A stretch of DNA of 64,000 bases, from the NCBI GenBank assembly GCA_963759875.1, contig CAVXBB010000015.1, forward strand, positions 1,302,001-1,366,000, given 5' to 3'. The translations under genes were made by a program, and so were the position numbers. Under the pieces are notes generated by a model. That model ran no database searches. It was not told the origin of the DNA and saw nothing but the letters and a program-made list of their open reading frames with translations. This stretch comes from JAFAGX01 sp963759875 (lineage in GTDB: Bacteria; Acidobacteriota; Terriglobia; Terriglobales; Acidobacteriaceae). Numbering within the stretch: the stretch's first letter is position 1; every line of letters starts with the position of its first letter. Below are positions 8,674 through 17,380 of this stretch, piece by piece.

Positions 8674-8788
8674 CCGGCTGCGGGAAAGAGCTGCGCGAGT
8701 AGTGGCGTATGAGAACCCAAATGGGGGGAGAACGTGTCTGAACAATGGGCTGCGTTGGAACTTCAGCCAAGTGGAAGTTATGGCCTGA
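8663..8788 (+). pseudogene. 3' fragment of a third GNAT-like gene
   Basis: Forty-one codons and a stop encode a C-terminus very like that of the GNAT copy ending at 7292: AGFRLRERAARVVAYE, then NPNGG, then RWNFSQVEVMA. Its 5' end is fused in frame to the duplicated start of the AMP-ligase gene. No complete third copy exists nearby, so this is a deletion remnant left by a tandem duplication. Confidence 0.8.
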
Positions 8789-8805
8789 GCCGCCAGGCGC
8801 GGAAA

Positions 8806-8837
8806 TTTACATTGGGTTTACATTGCGCAGCTAGAAT
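8806..8837 (+). promoter_or_regulatory. Candidate promoter with 11-bp-spaced direct repeat (site C)
   Basis: TTTACA (8806-8811), five bases, TTTACA (8817-8822), nine bases, TAGAAT (8832-8837). It is the best copy of the motif, a perfect hexamer repeat. It probably shares descent with site B through the gene duplication, so B and C are not fully independent. Confidence 0.55.
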
Positions 8838-8909
8838 CTGACGTCACCAAAGCGGCGAGAGCCTCTCAACATTGCATCGCTCGGCCTCTGCTCTGGGTAT
8901 TGATGCATT

Positions 8910-10091
8910 ATGACCACTACTGTTGCCAATCACGTGGTGCAATACTCCCTGGCAGCCATCGACGTTCACGCCGAGGCAGGAACTGTAGATGTAATCGAAA
9001 AATTCGCCGATGAATGGCGCGAGCTTTGCCTTGAAGCTGCGAACGATCAGCCGTTTTATCGTCCCGAGTGGATTGGAGCTTTCATCCGGGCCTTTATTCC
9101 GGGTGCAAAAATTCTATTGATAACTGCAAGGATTGGCGGCCGTTTGCGATTGGTACTGCCGCTCCTGGATGAAACCGGTACTTTCAGCAAGGTACCACTC
9201 CGCAAGCTGCGGTCTCCGGTCGATTCTTATGCTGGGCGATTTGACGCTGTGTACAGTGTCGGCCCGGAAGGTGAAGCGGAAATCTTGGCTGTGTGGGAAT
9301 ATCTCAAAAGGCTCGAGAGTTGGGACATGCTGCAACTTACGGATGCTCTGCATGGCAGTGCCATAAGTAGGATCGCAGCGGCCGCTCGTGCCGATGGGTT
9401 TAACACCATCGAGCTGGAAGATAAACCGAGTCCTATCGTGCCCATACCTGTACAGGCCGAGGTTCGCAAGCTACTGCCAGCCAACTCGAGATTGCGAAGG
9501 GAGCTCAGGAGCATTCGCCGACAGCTCGCCGAAAAAGGATCGGCATTGAAGTTTTCCCGCCTGGTCACTGCGGATCCAGATGCTTTAGATCGCCTCTATA
9601 AGCTGGAGGCGAGCGGGTGGAAGGGCCAGGAACACTGCGCCATCCTCTTGAAAGGAACGCGACCCTTCCTGGATGAGGTCGCACAACAGGCCGCGTGTTT
9701 TGGTTACTTCACTTTGTACACGTTGGAATTGGATGGTGAGCTTATCGCGGCACATTACGGCTTTACTATGCGCGATTGCTACTACTCGACAGTCATCACC
9801 TACAATGAAAGTTTTCGCGAGTACAGCCCCGGCCATTTGCTCATTGACGAGATCGTAAACGATTGTGCGGCACGCGGTATTCGGGCCTTCCAGACCACAG
9901 GTCAGAACCAGGAATGGAAGATGAGGTGGACCAATCAAACGCAGCGAATCAGTCATCACTACATTTTTCGAGGCCGGTTGGGGAACTTAGCGTATCGGGT
10001 GGAGTCAAGACTGAAGCCCAAAATCATCCGCTGGATGCCCAGAAAAGGTGCATTAGTGCGCGACCAGGTTCTCGCGAAAGCTGAAAAGTAG
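8910..10091 (+). CDS. CelD/BcsL-type acyltransferase (GNAT/FemAB-like), copy 2
   Basis: 393 residues, the tandem paralogue of the gene at 7415. Landmarks are NDQPFYRPEWIGAF, RRELRSIRRQLAEKGSALKF, LYTLELDGELIAAHYGF and AFQTTGQNQEWKMRW. A stretch of ~150 bp near 9405-9555 is almost identical to copy 1, while flanking blocks differ clearly. That pattern suggests gene conversion. The start ATG 8910 is ~70 bases after the -10 box of site C. It lies just upstream of the acyl ligase and decarboxylase, so it may use the carrier-bound product as donor. That link is inferred from position only. Confidence 0.72.
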   Translation: MTTTVANHVVQYSLAAIDVHAEAGTVDVIEKFADEWRELCLEAANDQPFYRPEWIGAFIRAFIPGAKILLITARIGGRLRLVLPLLDETGTFSKVPLRKLRSPVDSYAGRFDAVYSVGPEGEAEILAVWEYLKRLESWDMLQLTDALHGSAISRIAAAARADGFNTIELEDKPSPIVPIPVQAEVRKLLPANSRLRRELRSIRRQLAEKGSALKFSRLVTADPDALDRLYKLEASGWKGQEHCAILLKGTRPFLDEVAQQAACFGYFTLYTLELDGELIAAHYGFTMRDCYYSTVITYNESFREYSPGHLLIDEIVNDCAARGIRAFQTTGQNQEWKMRWTNQTQRISHHYIFRGRLGNLAYRVESRLKPKIIRWMPRKGALVRDQVLAKAEK

Positions 10092-10167
10092 AGATTCGTC
10101 GAACTGCGAATCAGGTGCGTTATATGGATTTCCTGGTACATCACATGTTGCGGCGGAGTGCCGGCTT
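10092..10167 (+). repeat. 5' end of AMP-ligase gene (copy 2 of direct repeat)
   Basis: The intact counterpart of 8597-8673. The two copies mark the ends of a tandem duplication unit containing the CelD-like acyltransferase. Confidence 0.85.
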
Positions 10168-11698
10168 GTATCCGGACAAGGAGGCGCTGGTCCACGCCGA
10201 GAAGCGACTCACCTATGCGGAGGTCGCGGCCAGGGTGCAAGCTCTTGCGTCCGGATTGCGTCGCGCCGGTTTGCAACGTGGCGAAAGGGTGGGCATTTAC
10301 TTGGACGCCGGCATCCCTCAAGTGATTTCAATTTTCGGAGTATCACAAGCGGGCGGAGTATTCGTTCCAGCAAATGGAGTTTTGTTTCCGGAGCAGGTGG
10401 CGCACATCGGACGCGATTGCGGCATTTCGGCTTTGATCACCTCTGCGGCGAAACTCAAATCTCTTTCGTCTGTTCTCCCGGATATACACTCGTTGCGCTT
10501 CCTGGTTGTTGTCTCGGATGAAGAGGAAGTGACGGTACACCTGCCGGCGTACGATTTTGACACGATGACGCACTCCAAGTTGAAGGAGAACTGGCAGGAT
10601 TGGGGAATTGAGAAAGATTTGGCCGCAATCTTGTACACATCCGGCTCGACCGGAAAACCCAAAGGCGTCATGCTGAGCCACGCCAACATCATGGCAGGAG
10701 CAACCATCGTTTCTACTTACCTCAGCATTAGTGCGACTGATCGAATTCTCGCGGTTCTTCCATTCAGTTTTGATGCCGGATTGAATCAGTTGACAACTGC
10801 TTTCGAGCAGGGCAGCACGTTGGTTCTTATCAATTTCACTTTCGCGAAGCAGATTGTTGATGCACTGGCAGACGAGAAGATCACGGGACTTGCCGGCGTG
10901 CCTACAGTGTGGAGCTTGCTGGCCCAGCCCAGCTCAACATTGCACAAGAACACGCCGCCCGCGCTGCGCTATATCACAAACACTGGCGGAGCCATGCCGC
11001 AAAGCGTGCTCAAGTCCCTGCGTGCGCTGCTTCCCCGAACAAACATCATTCTGATGTACGGCTTGACGGAAGCATTTCGCTCGACTTATTTGCCGCCGGA
11101 GGAACTCGATCGTCGTCCTACCTCGATGGGACGTGCAATTCCGGATACGGAGATTTTGGTTATCAATGAGCATGGTCAGCTGTGCAAACCGGGCGAAGTG
11201 GGGGAATTAGTCCATCGCGGGCCGACCGTTTCGCTGGGATATTGGGGCAACCCTGAGGCAACGAATCGAGTACTCAAGCCAAATCCATTGTTAGCCGCAG
11301 AAATTGGCGACGTGGAGAAGGTTTGCTATTCCGGCGATCTGGTGAAAATGGACGAGGATGGTTTCCTATACTACGTTGGCCGGCGCGATGCCATGATCAA
11401 GTCTTCCGGATTCCGTATTAGTCCGACAGAAATCGAAGAAGTCGTTTTTCAAAGTGGAAAGGCTCGCCATGCCGCCGCAATCGGTGTTCCTGATGAATTG
11501 CTCGGCCAGGCGGTAAAAGTATTCGTGGTGAAACACGACGGAGAGTTCTTCGACACAGAGGCACTTCTTTCATTCTGCACTGAAAAGATGCCACGTTATA
11601 TGGTCCCGAAATTTATCGAGGTAGTGGATGAACTGCCAAAGACAAGCAGCGGGAAAGTGGACTACCCATCGCTGCGGCGGCGAGAAGGTCTGGCATGA
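10124..11698 (+). CDS. AMP-forming acyl/aminoacyl ligase, exosortase-A-system type
   Basis: 524 residues of the ANL adenylation superfamily. The P-loop-like A3 motif reads YTSGSTGKPKGVMLSH. A5 is MYGLTEAFRSTYLPPEE, A7 is YSGDLVKMDEDGFLYYVGRRD, A8 is IKSSGFRISPTEIEE, and the catalytic lysine of A10 lies in PKTSSGKVDY. Sequence and neighbours match the ligase found beside the PLP decarboxylase in exosortase-A (PEP-CTERM) exopolysaccharide loci. It would adenylate a carboxylic or amino acid and load it on the carrier protein encoded at 3270. ATG 10124 is chosen over GTG 10115 because AGG lies eight bases upstream. The stop overlaps the decarboxylase start (ATGA), indicating coupling. Confidence 0.88.
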   Translation: MDFLVHHMLRRSAGLYPDKEALVHAEKRLTYAEVAARVQALASGLRRAGLQRGERVGIYLDAGIPQVISIFGVSQAGGVFVPANGVLFPEQVAHIGRDCGISALITSAAKLKSLSSVLPDIHSLRFLVVVSDEEEVTVHLPAYDFDTMTHSKLKENWQDWGIEKDLAAILYTSGSTGKPKGVMLSHANIMAGATIVSTYLSISATDRILAVLPFSFDAGLNQLTTAFEQGSTLVLINFTFAKQIVDALADEKITGLAGVPTVWSLLAQPSSTLHKNTPPALRYITNTGGAMPQSVLKSLRALLPRTNIILMYGLTEAFRSTYLPPEELDRRPTSMGRAIPDTEILVINEHGQLCKPGEVGELVHRGPTVSLGYWGNPEATNRVLKPNPLLAAEIGDVEKVCYSGDLVKMDEDGFLYYVGRRDAMIKSSGFRISPTEIEEVVFQSGKARHAAAIGVPDELLGQAVKVFVVKHDGEFFDTEALLSFCTEKMPRYMVPKFIEVVDELPKTSSGKVDYPSLRRREGLA

Positions 11699-13026
11699 GT
11701 ATTCCCCAAGTAGCCGCGCCGTACTGGAAAAGCAGTGCTGATGGCGAACTTCTCATCGGTGATTTAAGCGTGTCCTCGCTGGCTGACCGCCACGGAACTC
11801 CCCTTTTTATTTACGACCGGGCTGTGATCGAGCAAAAGCTTTCAGCCCTTCGCATGGCGCTGCCAAGCAGATTTGCCATCAGCTATTCGGTAAAAGCCAA
11901 CCCCAATCCGGCATTCCTCGCGTTTTTCCTGGAAAAGGGATGCGGACTCGAGATTGCTTCTTCCGGCGAGTTTCATCAAGCGCGAGCAGCAGGATGCGCA
12001 GCGGGAAATATGCTTTTCGCCGGACCTGGCAAGACCGAAGCAGAATTGGAATTGGTAATCGCTGCAGGTATTGGAGAGATTCACGCGGAATCGGAGTTAG
12101 AGATCGAGCGCATCAGCGCGATCAGCAGAAAGCTGGGAGTGAGGACACGTATTGCCCTCCGCGTGAACCCCGACGAGGAAAGTCAGGGCGGGGCTATGCG
12201 TATGGGAGGAAAACCTTCCCCGTTTGGTGTTGACCAAGAGCAGATGGATCCGCTGCTGCAACGCATCGCAGGAGATCCCCAACTTGAGTTCTGCGGAATT
12301 CACGTTTTTATAGGCACGCAAATATTGGACCATGACCTTTTACTTATCCAATATAAAAAGGGAATCGAGATTGCACGATACGCCACCGCGGTGGCTGGTT
12401 CTCCCATAAAAACGCTGGATTTCGGTGGCGGGCTTGGGATTCCCTATTTTGCAGGGGACTCGCAACTGGATCTCCTGCACTTAGGCGAGGGCTTGAGGAA
12501 TCTGTTCAACGGCATCGAAGCAGAAGATTGTTTCGCAGAAACTAAGTTTGTGATGGAACCGGGAAGGTTCCTGGTCGGTGAGGCCGGAGTATATGTGGCG
12601 CGAGTTAACGATATCAAGATTTCGCGTGGGAAAAAATATCTGATTCTGGATGGAGGCATGAACCATCACCTCGCAGCGTCTGGGAATTTGGGACAGGTCA
12701 TCAAACGCAACTTCCCGATTGCGGTGCTGAATAAGCTGCATGCTTCGCCGGAGGATGAAGTGGATATCGTCGGTCCACTTTGCACTCCACTGGACACCTT
12801 GGGCCGCTCGGTGCAACTGCCGCGAACGCAAGTCGGCGACTTAGTCGGCATCTTTCAATCGGGAGCCTACGCCCGCACAGCCAGCCCACTGGGTTTTCTA
12901 AGCCATCCCACGTCACCGGAGGTTTGGGTCGAGGGAGATCGAGATGTGGTGATTCGTTCTCGCAACTTACCGGTCGATTATCTTGCAGAGCTTCCGGCAA
13001 TTGGCATCACCGAGCAAGTATTTTGA
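11695..13026 (+). CDS. PLP-dependent fold-III decarboxylase (DapDC/ODC family), exosortase-A-system type
   Basis: 443 residues with the alanine-racemase-like barrel and C-terminal sheet domain. The PLP lysine is K67 in SYSVKANPN. Phosphate-binding glycines lie in DFGGGLGIPY and EPGRFLVGE. The active-site segment contributed across the dimer is VGPLCTPLDTLGR, and the C-terminal tyrosine lies in QSGAYARTASPLGF. Relatives decarboxylate diaminopimelate, ornithine, lysine or arginine. The ligase-decarboxylase pair is characteristic of exosortase-A loci, where its true substrate is not established. Here it overlaps the ligase by four bases, so a carrier-linked or free amino-acid-derived amine is the likely product. 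No lysine-biosynthesis neighbours are present. Confidence 0.87.
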   Translation: MSIPQVAAPYWKSSADGELLIGDLSVSSLADRHGTPLFIYDRAVIEQKLSALRMALPSRFAISYSVKANPNPAFLAFFLEKGCGLEIASSGEFHQARAAGCAAGNMLFAGPGKTEAELELVIAAGIGEIHAESELEIERISAISRKLGVRTRIALRVNPDEESQGGAMRMGGKPSPFGVDQEQMDPLLQRIAGDPQLEFCGIHVFIGTQILDHDLLLIQYKKGIEIARYATAVAGSPIKTLDFGGGLGIPYFAGDSQLDLLHLGEGLRNLFNGIEAEDCFAETKFVMEPGRFLVGEAGVYVARVNDIKISRGKKYLILDGGMNHHLAASGNLGQVIKRNFPIAVLNKLHASPEDEVDIVGPLCTPLDTLGRSVQLPRTQVGDLVGIFQSGAYARTASPLGFLSHPTSPEVWVEGDRDVVIRSRNLPVDYLAELPAIGITEQVF

Positions 13027-13094
13027 AGCATCGTGCTCTCGAATGCCGCATGGAAGTGACCGTGGCATGACGTCTTCTTCTTTATGTGACCTTA

Positions 13095-14375
13095 ATGAAA
13101 CTCACTCTCCACGTCTACAAAGGCCTTGAGGAACTGAGTGCACTGCGTCCGGCCTGGGACGATTTGCTGACGCAATACCCGCCAGCCACCACGTTCTCGA
13201 CTTGGGAATGGCTGACGTGTTGGTGGCAAAGTTTTGGGCGTAATAAGCAGTTGCTTGTGCTAGCGCTCTCAGATTCGTCTTCATTACTTGGACTAGCGCC
13301 GTTGGCGATTTCCGAAGAGCGAGTCGGATGGTTTCCATCACGTGTGTTGCGGTTGATGGGAGATGGCAGTGGAGATTCCGATAACCTGGACTTACCCGTG
13401 CGTCCAGGCTTTGAGAAGGTTTTCGCCGAGTACATTCTCGACTATCTAATGCGGCACAAAAGGTCCTGGGATGTTTGCCTGTTTGAAACCTTGCCAGAAG
13501 ATTCACTCGTCTCTAGTCAGATGCAGGCAATTCTCGGCTCCTCACGATGGAAATTGTTTCAGTATTCATCCAATTCTTCGGCTGTTCTCCTGCCTCAGAC
13601 CTGGGAGATGTACACGCAAAGTCTTACAAGCGAAGACCGAAACAACCTGGTGCGTTACACCCGCCGTTTGCAGAAACGTTATCGCACTCGAATACACCGC
13701 TGCACCTGTCCCGATGAGTTGCACATCTTTCTTGAGGCACTTTTTCGACTACATCAGGGGCGTTGGCAAAGCGGCGGGCAACCGGGGTCCTTTTCATCGA
13801 GCGAACGTCGGGATTTCTACGCTCGTCTAAGTTCATGCCTTCTCGCGCGAAAGTGGCTCGAGCTTTGGGCCTTAGAGCTTGATGGCGAGATCGCCGCAGT
13901 ACAATTCGCCTTTCGTTACGGGGACAGAGTGTTCCAACTGCAAGAGGGTTATGATCACAAGCGCAACACCGATCGGCCAGGCTTCGTCCTGCGCGGTGAA
14001 GTGCTCAAGCAACTTATTTCAGAAAAAGTTCGGATGTACGACTTTCTGGGCGGCGAAGATCCATACAAGGTTCGCTGGGGAGCTCGCGCCGGGTGCTATA
14101 GTCAGCTTCATTTTGCTCCCACATTCAGCGTGGGTGCACTCTGCCTCGAGTTGCTGGACAAAGCGAGCAAGAGCAAGCAGTGGCTGCGCAAAAAAACTCC
14201 GAGCTCGCTGTGGAGAACACTACATCGCGTCAATTTGCGTCTCCGCAACAGTTCCGATCTTTACCCGAAACCAGTTTCAGTCAATGAGGGAAAACGGTTA
14301 AACCAAGCAACAAATAACAAAAGGTCAGCTCCACCCCCCAAGTCGCTCGATCCCGGCCTGAGACTGAAAGTCTAG
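13095..14375 (+). CDS. CelD/BcsL-type acyltransferase, divergent third member
   Basis: 426 residues, Acetyltransf_6 type. TTFSTWEWLTCWWQSFG corresponds to the N-terminal half-domain. The catalytic half shows LELWALELDGEIAAVQFAF, RPGFVLRGEVLKQLI and MYDFLGGEDPYKVRW, the last matching the QNQEWKMRW position of the other two copies. It is only distantly related to those two, so it was not part of their recent duplication. The C-terminal ~60 residues are basic and low in complexity. ATG 13095 is preferred to GTG 13086. It probably acylates a glycan component; the substrate is unknown. Confidence 0.75.
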   Translation: MKLTLHVYKGLEELSALRPAWDDLLTQYPPATTFSTWEWLTCWWQSFGRNKQLLVLALSDSSSLLGLAPLAISEERVGWFPSRVLRLMGDGSGDSDNLDLPVRPGFEKVFAEYILDYLMRHKRSWDVCLFETLPEDSLVSSQMQAILGSSRWKLFQYSSNSSAVLLPQTWEMYTQSLTSEDRNNLVRYTRRLQKRYRTRIHRCTCPDELHIFLEALFRLHQGRWQSGGQPGSFSSSERRDFYARLSSCLLARKWLELWALELDGEIAAVQFAFRYGDRVFQLQEGYDHKRNTDRPGFVLRGEVLKQLISEKVRMYDFLGGEDPYKVRWGARAGCYSQLHFAPTFSVGALCLELLDKASKSKQWLRKKTPSSLWRTLHRVNLRLRNSSDLYPKPVSVNEGKRLNQATNNKRSAPPPKSLDPGLRLKV

Positions 14376-14409
14376 GGTCCGGTGATCGATCCTGTTAATT
14401 AACACGGTG

Positions 14410-14441
14410 TTTAAATACCTGTCACGTGGATGCCCTACAAT
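14410..14441 (+). promoter_or_regulatory. Candidate promoter with 11-bp periodicity (site D)
   Basis: TTTAAA (14410-14415), five bases, GTCACG (14421-14426), nine bases, TACAAT (14436-14441). The spacing is exactly that of sites A-C, with weaker half-sites. It overlaps the palindrome AACACGGTGTT (14401-14411), and GTTAATTAAC lies at 14394-14403. It would serve the rearranged phosphatase gene. Confidence 0.4.
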
Positions 14442-14515
14442 CAGTGGCTCAACGTTGAATGCATTCCTGACTGCCTGAAAGTTTGCAATTAGATGAACCG
14501 GGAGGCGGGATTAAG

Positions 14516-15775
14516 GTGGTATTCTCTGCGGATCCGGAACGGGCAAATTCAGGATCGCTCGGATGCGCTGGGTCGAAATTGCGAACACGCGCATTCGCCT
14601 TGTTGCTCACGGCGCTATGGTTCGGACTCTTTGCAGGTCTGGTTGAAGGCGTTCTGCTGTTGCTATTCCAGAGGATTAATTGGCAGCATTGGGGGGTAAG
14701 TATTCATATTGCCTTACCGATACTGTGGATTTCACCCTTTTCATCTCGAAAACGCCACATCATATGCTGAACCCGATCAGGTGTGTCATACAGAGCAAAG
14801 AAAAACCCTTCTTGGAAGCGATCCAGCTCGAAACACACGATACGTTCTCGTTCGCTGAGCACGAGTTTGCAATGTTCCAGATAAGCAGCTTCGTCCAAGC
14901 GACCGTTGTCCAGCCCGTTGTGATCCTCGGCCATGCCCAGAGTGGCAAACAGGCCGACTTTCTCCGAGATCTCCTTCGCGTAGTCACTGGGAAAGGAGAC
15001 AGGAAACAGAGGAGCAGCATCCCGGCTTTGAGAATGACCTTGCACGAGAGTTTGCTGACCGCATCGAGGAGCACTACCAGCGCTGCGACGCATTGTTGTC
15101 TTCGGTCCTCGAGAAAACGGATGAAAACACGCTGCTGGTCGTGATGTCAGATCACGGATTTGGAAGCTTCCGTCGCGCGGTCGATACTAACACGTGGCTC
15201 TGGCAAAACGCCCTTCTTGCCCTCAAGGACAATCGCAAACCCGGCACTGATCTGGGCGAAGGATTCGCGACTGTCGATTGGTCAAAGACTTATGCCTACG
15301 CGGTGGGTTTGGGAGGAATCTATCTGAACCTCTGAAGGGGCGCGAAGGTGCAGGCATTCTGGAGGAGGGGACAGAGGCCGAACGCGTTCGCCGTGCCATC
15401 CAGCAAGGTTTGACCGAACTTCCCGATGAAGTGACCCAGCGACCTGCGGTTAAGAGCGTTGCGCGACGTGAAGATCTATACTCTGGCGCGTACGTGCAAA
15501 ATGCGCCCGACCTGTTGGTGAACTTCCATCCCGGGTTTCGCGTTTCATGGCAAACGGCTGTGGGTGGCTTTTCAAGCGATCTGATCGAAGACAACAAGCG
15601 GCGCTGGAGCGGAGACCACATTGTGGACCCTGAATCTGTGCCCGGAATTTTGTTCATGAATCGCGCGTGCCAGCGGGACCATGCCAGAATTATCGACCTT
15701 GCTCCCACAGTCTTGAATTATCTCAGTGTGCGAGTTCCCGCTAACATGGAAGGTAGTTCTCTATTACAAAGATGA
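14516..15775 (+). pseudogene. Alkaline-phosphatase-superfamily (type I phosphodiesterase) gene, rearranged and frameshifted
   Basis: A GTG at 14516 with GGGAGG ten bases upstream opens a frame with membrane segments (ALLLTALWFGLFAGLVEG, then IHIALPILWIS). This continues only to about 14740. The next ~265 bp carry the middle of the catalytic domain on the opposite strand. From about 15010 the plus strand resumes with HPGFENDLAREFADRIEEH and the metal-site motif VVMSDHGFGSFRR. A CT duplication near 15330 shifts the frame; after it come GREGAGILEEGTEAERV and IDLAPTVLNYLSV up to the stop, which overlaps the next gene by four bases. The front half of the catalytic domain is missing. Domain identity is clear; function as it stands is not possible. 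Confidence 0.8.
14740..15008 (-). other. Inverted internal segment of the phosphatase pseudogene
   Basis: Read on the minus strand this encodes PLFPVSFPSDYAKEISEKVG, GRLDEAAYLEHCKLVLSERE and DTPDRVQHMMWRFRDE. These are the residues that should directly precede HPGFEND on the plus strand at ~15016. The borders are accurate to about 15 bp. No long inverted repeat flanks it, so a one-off inversion is more likely than a switch. Confidence 0.75.
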
Positions 15776-17228
15776 AAATCTGCATCTTAGGACTGGACTG
15801 CGCCGCCCCAGACGTCATCTTCCATGATGAGCGCCTCATCAACATACGCCGTTTGATGGATCTGGGTACATACGGCCGCCTGGAGAGCGTAATTCCGCCC
15901 ATTACGGTTCCCGCTTGGATGTGCATGAGTACCAGTCAGGATCCGGGCTCGCTCGGGGTGTACGGCTTCCGCAACCGCTTGGATTATTCTTACGACAAGC
16001 TCGGCTTTGCTAACTCCGCGTCCATTAACGCTCTCGCAATGTGGGACCAGGTCGCGCGGGAAGGCAAGAAATCCATCATAATCGGAGTCCCCCCAACTAC
16101 CCTCCACGGCGCATCAATGGCATAAGTATCGGCTGTTTCCTGACCCCAGACACCGTAAAAAGTGATTTCACACATCCACCTCATATCAAAGCCAAACTCA
16201 CCGAACTCGTCGGCGAATACCCGGTGGATGTGAGGAACTTCCGCACTAACCGCAAGGATTGGCTCAAGAAAGAAATCTTCGAAATGAGTAGAAGGCATTG
16301 GCAAGTGGTGCGCTGGCTGATCAAAGAGGAGGAATGGGACTACTTTCATTTCGTCGACATTGGCCTCGACCGTATGCATCACGGCTTCTGGAATTATTTC
16401 GATAAACAGCATGTGCAATATGTGCCTGGTAACACTTACGAAAACCCAATTCCCGAGTATTACCATTGGCTGGACGAGCAGATCGGGAGTGTGCTCGAAC
16501 TATTGGACAACGAAACCATTGTGCTCGTTGTGTCCGATCATGGCGCGCAGCGACTCGATGGCGGGATCGCTATCAACGAGTGGCTCATTCAGCAGGGGCT
16601 TCTCAAGCTAAACGACTATCCACAAACGCTCACACCTTTCAACCAACTTAGCGTCGACTGGGCAAAGACCAAGGTGTGGAGTGAAGGCGGTTACTATGCG
16701 CGCATTTTTTTTAACGTCCAGGGCAGGGAACCACAAGGCACAATACCCGCTGCAGAGTATGAGTCGTTTCAGGCTGAGATAAAAGCTCGCCTCGAAGCGC
16801 TGCCGGATGACAAGGGACGGCCGCTAAACTCTACCGTGTTCAACCCGAAACAGATTTACCGCACCCTGCGCAACGTTGCTCCTGACCTGATCGCTCACTT
16901 CGGCGGCCTTTACTGGCGTTCGGTTGGGACCGTGGGCCACGGATGCGTTCACGTTCAGGAAAACGATACCGGCCCTGACGCCTGTAATCACGCGCAGTTT
17001 GGCATGTTTATCCTCAACGCGGCCAATTGCCCTCTCCATGGTGAGTACAAGGGAGCGCGGTTGCTTGATATCGCCCCGACACTGCTTGATTTAGCCGGAC
17101 ATGACATTCCGGAGAGCATGCAAGGGCGGTCACTTGTCGCCGGAATGAATAAAAAAGTTTCAGCTTCGGCTGATGCCGAAGGCGACCGCGAGATCCATGA
17201 CCGCTTGGCTGGGCTGGGTTACGTCTAG
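15772..17228 (+). pseudogene. Alkaline-phosphatase-superfamily phosphohydrolase (AP/PglZ-like), one frameshift
   Basis: About 485 residues in two frames. The first frame runs from ATG 15772 with metal ligand D9 (LGLDCAAPDV), the nucleophile threonine in PPITVPAWMCM and GVYGFRNR. It reaches a stop at 16125. The second frame carries the rest from about 16100: GISIGCFLTPDT, FVDIGLDRMHHGFW, VLVVSDHGAQRLDG and the histidine in DACNHAQFGMF. Adding one base near 16096-16100 restores the continuous protein. All predicted metal ligands are then present, so this could be a recent mutation or a sequencing error. It starts within the stop of the preceding paralogue (ATGA). The family cleaves phosphodiesters or transfers phospho-groups, often at the cell envelope. 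Confidence 0.78.
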
Positions 17229-17380
17229 TCACCGCCTTAAAGCATTCTCATCCCGTACTACGACAAGAACTGATTGGTAGGTAGCCTCGGCAGTTGTGCA
17301 GTCTTGATCTCGAACTCAAGCAAGCAGATTAGCTTGCAGCCAACGTCACAATCATTGTCACCCCTGTGCCGGAAGGGATA

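Noticed and set aside
14740..15008. Phase-variable invertible switch
   Set aside because: No flanking inverted repeats or recombinase gene were found, and the gene is also missing a domain and frameshifted, so a static inversion is more likely.
17014..17232. Short minus-strand open frame at the end of the phosphohydrolase
   Set aside because: It is opposite the conserved C-terminus of that enzyme and has no supporting features.
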